Below are positions 1 through 5,040 of a stretch of 5,441 nucleotides of DNA, in pieces. Position numbers and translations under genes: made by a program. Origin of the DNA: an uncultured Methanomicrobiales archaeon. Lineage in GTDB: Archaea; Thermoplasmatota; Thermoplasmata; Methanomassiliicoccales; Methanomethylophilaceae. Each line of letters starts with the position of its first letter. The stretch's first letter is position 1. The notes beneath the pieces are model-generated. The model ran no database searches. It was not told where the DNA came from and saw only the letters and a list, made by a program, of their open reading frames with translations. The DNA is taken from the NCBI GenBank assembly GCA_946528255.1, contig CAMMYR010000057.1, positions 1 to 5,441 of the forward strand, read 5' to 3'.

Positions 1-908
1 GTGCCGATGTGCAAAGCATCCCCTCCGCACATGCGGACCAGCTTGGTGAGCGGGGGCATGGCCACGCCATGGAGCGGGTCCTTGGTGAACGCCCCGTGCA
101 TGGTCCTGTGGACATGGATGGGAACTTTGATGGAAGGATCCTCGGCCAGGGCCTGCACGGCCCCGAATCCGCAGGTGATGACGTCGACCATGATCTCCCT
201 GGCGCCCCAGGACTGGACCTTCTCGGCCAGTTCGACTATCCTGTCGCCTCTGGTGCTCACGTTGCCCGCGTGCATCATCATGTGGCCCTCCTCCTCCAGC
301 CTGTCCAATGCCTCCGCTACGGCGACGGTCCTGTCCTGTATGGGGCAGAAGGGCTGGTCCACCAGGGTCTCGTCGTCCTTGGAGTTGGTCAGGCCGCCGG
401 ATCCTGCCTCGTAGACGTAATCGGCGGTGGCCTTGGGCCCCAGGCCTATCTTGGGCTTCACGATGGTCCCCACCAGGGGTTTCTCTGGCCTCTTGAGGTT
501 CTTCCTCAGGCCCTCTATTCCGAATTTGGGCCCCTTGTACTGCTCCAGTATGGATTTCGGGAAGGAGACGTCCTCCAGCCTCACGGCTTTGAGCGCCCCC
601 AGCCCGAACAGGTTCCCGGCGATGACGCTGAGGATCTGCGGGGCGGAACCAACTTCTATGCTGAAATCGTCGGTGGGGAACTCCACGGTTATCCTGTCGC
701 CGTCGATGGCGATGACCCTGGCCCCGAGCCTGTCGATTATGCCTTGGTCCAGGGTGGAGATCCCGGTCCAGGTCCCGGTGGACTGCTCCGCCGCTATGGC
801 GTCGGCGGCCTTCTCGATCGGGAGGTCGGTGGTAACGCGGTACTCGCAGATCACGTAGCTATCGGGATCCGCGGCCTCCCCCAGGTGCATGTATGTGTAA
901 TCGCTCAT
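1..908 (-). CDS. rbcL: Form III ribulose-bisphosphate carboxylase large subunit (RuBisCO), 3' end outside window
   Basis: This enzyme carboxylates ribulose-1,5-bisphosphate to two 3-phosphoglycerates. In archaea of this type it is the last step of AMP degradation rather than of a Calvin cycle. The window holds 302 complete codons from the start; the C-terminal part, including the expected loop 6 lysine, lies beyond position 1. Visible active-site motifs by analogy to spinach RuBisCO are Glu41, Thr46 and Trp47 (EQSTGTW), Asn99 (AGNLFG), Lys151 and Lys153 (TIVKPKIGLG), the carbamylated Lys177 with metal ligands Asp179 and Glu180 (GGLTNSKDDE), His267, Arg268 and His271 (IHVHRTMH), and His300 (GGDALHIG). 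None is missing, so it should be a true RuBisCO and not a form IV RuBisCO-like protein. Form III rather than II/III is inferred mainly from the isomerase partner. The ATG overlaps the stop of the upstream isomerase gene in ATGA and has a strong AAGGAGG site 7 nt upstream, so translation is probably coupled. Confidence 0.95.
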   Translation of the reverse strand, partial: MSDYTYMHLGEAADPDSYVICEYRVTTDLPIEKAADAIAAEQSTGTWTGISTLDQGIIDRLGARVIAIDGDRITVEFPTDDFSIEVGSAPQILSVIAGNLFGLGALKAVRLEDVSFPKSILEQYKGPKFGIEGLRKNLKRPEKPLVGTIVKPKIGLGPKATADYVYEAGSGGLTNSKDDETLVDQPFCPIQDRTVAVAEALDRLEEEGHMMMHAGNVSTRGDRIVELAEKVQSWGAREIMVDVITCGFGAVQALAEDPSIKVPIHVHRTMHGAFTKDPLHGVAMPPLTKLVRMCGGDALHIG

Positions 909-1831
909 TCGAATTCCTCCTTGTAACCGAACTGCTCGACCATTATGCCGTAGACCGATCCCGGGGAGATCATGCCCCTCTCGGTGATGATGGCATCGAT
1001 GTACGAAGCCGGCGTGCTGTCGAACACGGGGTTGAATACTTTGACCGAGGACGGTATCTCGCCGGGCTTGACGACCTCCGAGATGTCCCTCTCCTCTATG
1101 GTGACCATGTCGCCGTAAAGCGTCATGGGTGAGAATTTGTACGTCTCGGCGCATGCGTAGAACTGCACCCTGGCCTCATGGGCCGCCAGGGCCAGCTGGG
1201 ATGTGCCGATCTTGTTGATCAGGGCGCCGTGGGACGTGACCGTGTCGGCGCCGACGAAGACCTTGTCGGTCCTCTTCATGACGGATCTCACCGCGCTGTC
1301 GATGATCAGGGTGGTGTCCACGCCCGCCTCGGCCAGCTGCGTGACCGTGATGATGCCCTGCCTCCAGGGCCTGGACTCCGTGGCGAAGACCTTGATGTCC
1401 TTGCCCTGCCTGTGGGCCTCCTTGATGATGCCGACGGCCATGCTGCTGTTGCAGTGCGTCATGACGGTGTCACCATCGCAGATGCGCTTGGCGCCTATCT
1501 TCGCGATGGTGTCGGCGGCTTTGAGGGACCTGTCGCAGAACGATCTGGAATTGATAATGATGGCTTCCCGGGCCTCGCCGACGCTCTCGGCATCGTACGC
1601 CCCCTTCAGTGCGGATTGGACCCCGTTCCATAGGGAAACCGCCGTCGGGCGGGATGCCAGGAGCGTTTTCTCGGCGTTCTTCAGGTCGTTCCTGAAGGTT
1701 CCGAGGTCGTTGCCCGGATAGGATTCGGCGAAACGCCCCAGCGCTTCGGCGCCGGCCCTGGCGATGCGTCCCGCACCGCGGATCTCCATGCTGCGGATTT
1801 TCTCCGCCGTGTCTGCTATGTCCCCGTTCAC
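905..1831 (-). CDS. Ribose-1,5-bisphosphate isomerase (eIF2B alpha/beta/delta-related family)
   Basis: This enzyme converts ribose-1,5-bisphosphate, made by AMP phosphorylase and nucleoside-derived routes, to ribulose-1,5-bisphosphate for RuBisCO. The protein has 308 residues, close to the roughly 320 usual for archaeal members. The eIF2B-like fold is recognised from DGDTVMTHCNSS (119-130), FATESRPWRQG (149-159), IIDSAV (176-181) and VFVGADTVTSHG (191-202). Cys127 and Asp196 are 69 residues apart, as are the catalytic Cys133 and Asp202 of the Thermococcus kodakarensis enzyme, which favours the isomerase over a methylthioribose-1-phosphate isomerase or a translation factor subunit. The start is GTG: an in-frame TAA lies 9 nt upstream, so no longer form is possible; the only alternative Met is residue 15. 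No good Shine-Dalgarno sequence precedes it, and a TATA-like box about 26 nt upstream suggests a leaderless transcript. Its TGA overlaps the rbcL ATG, giving a two-gene operon. Confidence 0.92.
   Translation of the reverse strand: MNGDIADTAEKIRSMEIRGAGRIARAGAEALGRFAESYPGNDLGTFRNDLKNAEKTLLASRPTAVSLWNGVQSALKGAYDAESVGEAREAIIINSRSFCDRSLKAADTIAKIGAKRICDGDTVMTHCNSSMAVGIIKEAHRQGKDIKVFATESRPWRQGIITVTQLAEAGVDTTLIIDSAVRSVMKRTDKVFVGADTVTSHGALINKIGTSQLALAAHEARVQFYACAETYKFSPMTLYGDMVTIEERDISEVVKPGEIPSSVKVFNPVFDSTPASYIDAIITERGMISPGSVYGIMVEQFGYKEEFE
916..922 (-). promoter_or_regulatory. Shine-Dalgarno site of rbcL inside the isomerase gene
   Basis: Read on the minus strand this is AAGGAGG, followed by 7 nt and then the ATG at 908. 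It lies within the last codons of the isomerase gene (Lys-Glu-Glu-Phe-Glu-stop), so the isomerase C-terminus and the RuBisCO ribosome binding site are the same bases. It settles the rbcL start. Confidence 0.85.
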
Positions 1832-1833
1832 GC

Positions 1834-1844
1834 GGGATTATCCC
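1834..1844. promoter_or_regulatory. Short palindrome at the isomerase start, candidate operator
   Basis: GGGAT-T-ATCCC is a perfect 5-bp inverted repeat with a 1-nt centre. It sits between the minus-strand TATA-like box (1852-1862) and the GTG start at 1831, where a bound repressor would block transcription initiation. The position is suggestive, but a repeat this short can occur by chance. Confidence 0.3.
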
Positions 1845-1851
1845 TTTGAGA

Positions 1852-1862
1852 CTATAATAAGA
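1852..1862 (-). promoter_or_regulatory. TATA-like box of the isomerase-RuBisCO operon
   Basis: On the minus strand this reads TCTTATTATAG. Its centre is about 26 nt before the GTG start, the usual archaeal distance from TATA box to transcription start. This predicts a leaderless or nearly leaderless mRNA, in line with the absence of a clear Shine-Dalgarno sequence. Confidence 0.55.
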
Positions 1863-2017
1863 ATAGGAAAAATCAATCATAACGAGGGGGTTTCCCGCAC
1901 CGATTATGGCGGTTCCGACCGTATGGAATGTCACATCGATATGGCAGGTTTCAGGGGTGCAGAGCCAGGCAGTTCAATGTGCCAGCGATTGCAATTCTAC
2001 CGAGTATTTCGGGTAAC
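1863..2017. other. Divergent intergenic region without a recognised gene
   Basis: This is the middle of the 217-nt gap between the divergently transcribed isomerase and membrane protein genes. I see no ORF with coding character and no tRNA or other known RNA. It contains a perfect 8-bp palindrome, ATTGCAAT, at 1988-1995, about 25 nt upstream of the TATA box at 2018, and weak hairpins such as GGCA (1968-1971) with TGCC (1980-1983). Regulatory sites for one or both genes are the most likely content, but none can be assigned. Confidence 0.4.
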
Positions 2018-2026
2018 ATTTAAATA
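2018..2026 (+). promoter_or_regulatory. TATA box of the six-TM membrane protein gene
   Basis: ATTTAAATA is a good archaeal TATA element, with a purine-containing GGGTAAC just upstream as a possible BRE. Its centre is about 27 nt before the ATG at 2049, so transcription would begin at or a few nt before the start codon. No Shine-Dalgarno sequence is present between them. Confidence 0.7.
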
Positions 2027-2048
2027 TTATTTTCACAGTTTATCTATC

Positions 2049-2672
2049 ATGTCTTTCTTTGACAACACCAAGACACTCGGACTGGTTCTCATGATAGTGG
2101 GAATCCTGTCCCTCATCTCCGCGATCGTTCTGATCGCGGCGGGGTTTGTCGACGACTTGATTGACGTCGAGGTCGGCGGCGAAACTCTCATAGACAACGA
2201 CAAAATGCTCTACTGCGTCATCAGCGGTGTCGGAGCCATCATCGGTGCTCTCATCTACTTCGCCTTCGGACAGAAAGTCAGGAGCGGAGCAATCTCTGCT
2301 AAGATCGACGTTCTCGCCACCTACGTCAGGACCGTCGGTATCGTCTTCCTGATCGGCGGAATCTTCGGAGCCATCGCAGCCGTCGCCGCCGGTGTCGACC
2401 TCGGTACCGCCATCGTCAGCGCGATCATCTCCATCATCGTCGCTCTGATCATCCTGTTCATCGCTGGAAAGATCAACGATGGAAAGCAGTCCACCGGGGA
2501 CAAGATCATCTGGATCATCCTCGTCATCGCCTTCATCCTGATGCTCATCGGCTCCATCATGGAAGTCCTGATCATCGTCACCATCCTCGAGGGCATCTGC
2601 GGTATCCTGATCTCTCTCTTCATGCTCGCTTTCCTCTTCGACAGCGATGTGAAGAAAGAGATGAACATGTGA
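2049..2672 (+). CDS. Six-TM integral membrane protein of unknown function
   Basis: I do not recognise a function. The protein has 207 residues and is very hydrophobic, with 40 isoleucines (19%). About six membrane segments can be placed near residues 9-33, 52-74, 90-115, 117-140, 152-172 and 173-197. They look like three helical hairpins joined by short charged linkers: GQKVRSG (74-80) and GKINDGK (140-146) occupy matching places after hairpins 1 and 2, which suggests internal repetition. An acidic loop with several Asp and Glu (35-51) separates TM1 and TM2. The C-terminus is charged (DSDVKKEMNM). The N-terminal NTKTLGLVLMIVGI resembles small archaeal DUF996-type membrane proteins, but this is only an impression. 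The start is chosen at 2049 because a TATA box lies about 27 nt upstream; upstream in-frame ATGs have no hydrophobic coding continuity. C-ending codons (ATC, GTC, CTC) with GGA for Gly dominate, which may indicate high expression. Confidence 0.8.
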   Translation: MSFFDNTKTLGLVLMIVGILSLISAIVLIAAGFVDDLIDVEVGGETLIDNDKMLYCVISGVGAIIGALIYFAFGQKVRSGAISAKIDVLATYVRTVGIVFLIGGIFGAIAAVAAGVDLGTAIVSAIISIIVALIILFIAGKINDGKQSTGDKIIWIILVIAFILMLIGSIMEVLIIVTILEGICGILISLFMLAFLFDSDVKKEMNM

Positions 2673-2705
2673 TCCCAGGCGACTGAGAATCCACGAAACC
2701 ACTTA

Positions 2706-2723
2706 CCCGGGCTCACGCCCGGG
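2706..2723 (+). terminator. Perfect GC hairpin between the two membrane protein genes, possible terminator
   Basis: CCCGGGC-TCAC-GCCCGGG forms a perfect 7-bp all-GC stem with a 4-nt loop, 33 nt after the stop of the six-TM gene. The downstream sequence is AT-rich but has no clean T tract (the longest is TTTT at 2739-2742). A role in 3'-end formation or mRNA stability of the upstream gene is plausible. Since the repeat is also a DNA palindrome just before the next TATA-like box, an operator role cannot be excluded. Confidence 0.4.
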
Positions 2724-2727
2724 ACCG

Positions 2728-2738
2728 TTATCATTATG
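2728..2738 (+). promoter_or_regulatory. TATA-like box of the second membrane protein gene
   Basis: TTATCATTATG lies with its centre about 29 nt before the ATG at 2762, and no Shine-Dalgarno sequence is visible in between. This suggests a separate, leaderless transcript rather than pure read-through from the upstream gene. The match to the consensus is weaker than at 2018-2026. Confidence 0.4.
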
Positions 2739-2761
2739 TTTTCATTCCCCATCGCATTGTC

Positions 2762-3478
2762 ATGGGCGAGTCCGCTGAGATGAAGTGCATCCAGTATCTC
2801 CTACTGGCTTCTGGGGTCCTTTCCGCTGCAGTCGGCGTATGCTTCTGCGTCCTCTGCATCTACGAGGATGCGCTCCCGTTCACCGATAGGGTGACCACAT
2901 TCATCTTCTTCGCCACCAATCTGATCTTCGGAACCATCATCGTGCGCTTCGCCCTGAAGGGCATATACAATCCTTACACCAACGTCAACAAGTTCGTGTT
3001 CGATTGCTTCGACGTCCTTGGTTACCTGGTCGTGATAAACGGCGCCGCGTATCTGCTATTCAGCTTCACACAGGGTATGACGGTCGTCATACTGGGCGGA
3101 CTGATAAAGTACTGCACGCTCAGGATCCACGAGCAGGGCGAGGCTACTTACACCGGCGCGTTCTGGATGTTCCTCTCCGTCCTGGCCGGAGCGCTGTTCA
3201 TCGTGATGCTGGCCTCGGTGCAGGGAGCTACCATGCTCTATGCTCTGGACAGCGCGGCAGACATGATCCTCTCCATCAGCATGCTACTGGCCGTCGTCCT
3301 TCTGATAGACGCGGTCCGCATCGGTACGGAAGAATCGCCTTGCGAACGATCTCCCTTGCAGTATCCATCCCGAAGCACAGGTACGTTGCTGCCACCAATG
3401 CTTCGAATGCATCCGCGCGCATATCCGCCGAGATGCTCCTGGTCCCGTCCTTGGACAGGTGCCCATGGCCCACCCTGA
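2762..3478 (+). CDS. Multi-pass membrane protein of unknown function, 3' part overlaps the RNase III gene
   Basis: I do not recognise a family. The frame encodes 238 residues. Hydrophobic segments lie near 11-34, 44-65, 84-118 (probably two helices), 133-152 and 165-187, so five or six membrane passes are likely. A basic and polar stretch at 66-80 includes IYNPYTNVNK. The last about 50 residues (from about 189) change abruptly to a Pro/Arg/Ser-rich tail with no membrane character. That tail is antisense to conserved RNase III codons and looks like read-through of non-coding sequence, so the natural protein may end near residue 188 and the annotated tail may be an artefact or a recent extension. 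Shifting by +1 near 3302 would meet TGA almost at once (about 3304). The ATG at 2762 fits a leaderless start behind a TATA-like box; Met7 (2780) is the alternative. The gene converges on RNase III with a 203-nt overlap. Confidence 0.65.
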   Translation: MGESAEMKCIQYLLLASGVLSAAVGVCFCVLCIYEDALPFTDRVTTFIFFATNLIFGTIIVRFALKGIYNPYTNVNKFVFDCFDVLGYLVVINGAAYLLFSFTQGMTVVILGGLIKYCTLRIHEQGEATYTGAFWMFLSVLAGALFIVMLASVQGATMLYALDSAADMILSISMLLAVVLLIDAVRIGTEESPCERSPLQYPSRSTGTLLPPMLRMHPRAYPPRCSWSRPWTGAHGPP

Positions 3479-3821
3479 GGATGCCATCGATGTCCATCCC
3501 GCTCTCCAGCACCCTCTGCGACAGGTTGCTGTTCCTCACGGTGGCGATCTTCACGTCCGTGAGCTCCCCCTCCGTCGCGAGGCGGCCATCCCCGTATGCG
3601 TGTTCGCACGCGAGGAACTCCACTATGGCGTCCCCGAGGAACTCCAGCCTCTCGTAGGATTGGACGCCCGATCCCGGGTCGGCGTCCCTGGCCTCGTTGG
3701 CGAAGCTATCATGGGTGAGGGCGGTGCAGAAAACCGAAAGCTGCTCCGCCGTGAGGTTCCTCAAACAGAACGGCGGCCTGGACAGGAACTGCCTCACGGA
3801 CATCTCGAACACCGGCTCCAT
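3276..3821 (-). CDS. rnc: Ribonuclease III family protein, catalytic domain only
   Basis: RNase III enzymes cut double-stranded RNA with two metal ions per active site, acting as homodimers. The 181-residue protein contains the family signature YERLEFLGDAIVEFL (56-70) and the second acidic motif DAFEALVAATYL (137-148). Glu57, Glu60, Asp64, Asp137 and Glu140 correspond to E. coli Glu38, Glu41, Asp45, Asp114 and Glu117, so catalysis should be intact. LTHDSFANE (35-43) matches the conserved N-terminal helix region. No double-stranded-RNA-binding domain follows; the protein ends about 40 residues after the second motif, well short of the about 220 residues of bacterial RNase III. The start ATG has no Shine-Dalgarno sequence but a TATA-like box about 25 nt upstream, so it is probably leaderless; Met7 is an alternative start. 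It is divergent from the aminotransferase gene. Its cellular substrate (rRNA precursor, antisense duplexes or other) cannot be told from the sequence. Confidence 0.85.
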   Translation of the reverse strand: MEPVFEMSVRQFLSRPPFCLRNLTAEQLSVFCTALTHDSFANEARDADPGSGVQSYERLEFLGDAIVEFLACEHAYGDGRLATEGELTDVKIATVRNSNLSQRVLESGMDIDGILRVGHGHLSKDGTRSISADMRADAFEALVAATYLCFGMDTAREIVRKAILPYRCGPRLSEGRRPVAC

Positions 3822-3838
3822 GCTGGCGAAATCATTAT

Positions 3839-3851
3839 CTTAATAATATAT
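3839..3851. promoter_or_regulatory. Shared AT-rich core promoter for the divergent RNase III and aminotransferase genes
   Basis: The 59-nt gap 3822-3880 has one AT-only block (CTTAATAATATAT). On the minus strand it reads TATATTATTA, centred about 25 nt before the RNase III ATG. On the plus strand TAATAATATA lies about 35 nt before the aminotransferase ATG, leaving a leader of about 10 nt. Both genes seem to depend on the same block, so their initiation complexes should compete or alternate. Confidence 0.55.
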
Positions 3852-3862
3852 GATGCGCGCAG

Positions 3863-3872
3863 AAGGAAGAGG
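3863..3872 (+). promoter_or_regulatory. Shine-Dalgarno-like site of the aminotransferase gene
   Basis: AAGGAAGAGG lies 8 nt before the ATG at 3881. It is purine-rich and partly complementary to the archaeal anti-Shine-Dalgarno sequence. It contrasts with the leaderless-type start of the divergent RNase III gene. Confidence 0.5.
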
Positions 3873-3880
3873 CGTAGCTC

Positions 3881-5038
3881 ATGGTTTCGAAGAGGCTTCA
3901 GGAGATCCCCGCGTCGGGTACGATCGCAATATCCAACATGGTCAGCCAGATGAAGGCGGACGGCATAGACATCATCTCGTTCTCGCTGGGCGAGCCCGAC
4001 TTCACGACACCGGAGAACATCCTGGATTCCTGCTGCGATGCGCTGCATTCCGGATTCACCCACTACACTCCCTCGCTGGGGATACCGGAGCTCAGGAAGG
4101 CCGTGGCCGATTTCACCAAGACCAGGAACGGGGTCCCCTGCGATGCCTCCAATGTCCTGATCACCCCCTGCAAGCAGGCCATATTCCTCACCGCCCTCGC
4201 CTACATCGACCCGGGCGACGAGGTCATCCTCGCCGATCCCTCATGGGTGTCCTACGAGGCGTGCGTCCGCCTCGCGGGGGGAGTGCCCGTATACATCCCC
4301 ACCAGGTTCGAGGACGGATTCGTATTGGATCCCGCCCTCATCGAGGCGGCCGTCACCCCCAGGACCAGGATGATGATCATCAACACCCCCTCCAACCCCA
4401 CCGGCGCGGTGCAGCCCAAGGAGGTCCTGAAGCAGATCGCGGATATCGCGATAGCCCACAACATCAAGGTCCTCTCCGACGAGATCTACGAGTGCATCGT
4501 GTACGTCGGGAACAGGCACACATCCATCGCGTCGTTCCCGGGGATGTTCGACAACACCATCATCGTCTCCGGCCTGTCCAAGACCTACGCCATGACCGGC
4601 TGGAGGCTGGGCTGGGCCGTCGCTCCCGCCGATGACATAAAGGCGATCAACAAGCTGCAGTCCCACTCCATATCCTGCGCGGTGTCCTTCGCCCAGAAGG
4701 CCGCCGTGACCGCCCTGGAGGGCCCCCAGGATGCCAGGGATGCGATGATCGCGGAGTTCGCCAGGCGCAGGGGATTGGTCATGGACCTGCTGTCCGAGAT
4801 CCCCGGCGTCGAGTGCAACGCGCCCCAGGGCGCCTTCTACGTGTTCCCCAGGTACAACAGGGACATCCCGTCCGCCAAGCTGGCGGAGATCCTGCTCAAG
4901 GAGGCCCATGTGGCCGTCACCCCCGGGACGGCGTTCGGGAAGTGCGGGGAGGGATTCATCAGGATCTCCTACGCCGCATCCGAGGACGACATCCGCGAGG
5001 GGCTCTCACGCATCAAGAAGACCCTGTCAGACCTCTGA
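3881..5038 (+). CDS. PLP-dependent class I aminotransferase (aspartate aminotransferase-like, I-gamma type)
   Basis: This is a fold-type I, pyridoxal-phosphate aminotransferase that transfers an amino group between an amino acid and a 2-oxoacid in the cytoplasm. The 385 residues match the family length. Visible features are SLGEPDFTTP (35-44), the substrate and cofactor site NTPSNPTG (168-175, Asn172), Asp200 and Tyr203 in SDEIYE, the Schiff-base Lys234 in SGLSKTYAMTGWRLG (230-244), and Arg361 in FIRISYA, which binds the substrate carboxylate. The N-terminal MVSKRLQEIPASGTIAIS is typical for the I-gamma branch and fixes the start. The substrate cannot be named with certainty: aspartate, alanine or aromatic amino acids are all possible. 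One oddity is the phosphate-cup motif, usually TxGAKQA, which reads TPCKQA (95-100) and seems one residue short. The next ORF begins 2 nt after the TGA, so the two are probably co-transcribed. Confidence 0.93.
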   Translation: MVSKRLQEIPASGTIAISNMVSQMKADGIDIISFSLGEPDFTTPENILDSCCDALHSGFTHYTPSLGIPELRKAVADFTKTRNGVPCDASNVLITPCKQAIFLTALAYIDPGDEVILADPSWVSYEACVRLAGGVPVYIPTRFEDGFVLDPALIEAAVTPRTRMMIINTPSNPTGAVQPKEVLKQIADIAIAHNIKVLSDEIYECIVYVGNRHTSIASFPGMFDNTIIVSGLSKTYAMTGWRLGWAVAPADDIKAINKLQSHSISCAVSFAQKAAVTALEGPQDARDAMIAEFARRRGLVMDLLSEIPGVECNAPQGAFYVFPRYNRDIPSAKLAEILLKEAHVAVTPGTAFGKCGEGFIRISYAASEDDIREGLSRIKKTLSDL

Positions 5039-5040
5039 GC

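Noticed and set aside
9..926. Long plus-strand open frame of about 305 codons across the RuBisCO gene
   Set aside because: It is antisense to a clearly conserved RuBisCO sequence. Its Gly/Pro/His-rich composition fits a GC-rich shadow frame.
1940..1996. tRNA-like or small RNA element (GTTCAAT inside a GGCA/TGCC stem)
   Set aside because: The stem is only 4 bp with an 8-nt loop, not the 5-bp/7-nt T-arm. No acceptor, D or anticodon arm can be built around it.
1764..2048. N-terminal extension of the six-TM protein to an upstream in-frame ATG
   Set aside because: The extension would run over the isomerase start and the intergenic promoter region. It has no membrane or conserved character, and the TATA box at 2018-2026 points to a start at 2049.
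2040..2702. Minus-strand 220-aa ORF that is extremely rich in Asp and Glu, like an acidic or repeat protein
   Set aside because: It is the exact antisense of the six-TM gene. The many ATC, GTC and CTC codons of the membrane protein read as GAT, GAC and GAG on the other strand, which explains the acidity. It lacks its own promoter evidence.
3850..4635. Plus-strand 261-codon frame overlapping the aminotransferase
   Set aside because: It is an out-of-frame Arg/His/Gly-rich reading of the aminotransferase gene, with no recognisable motifs.
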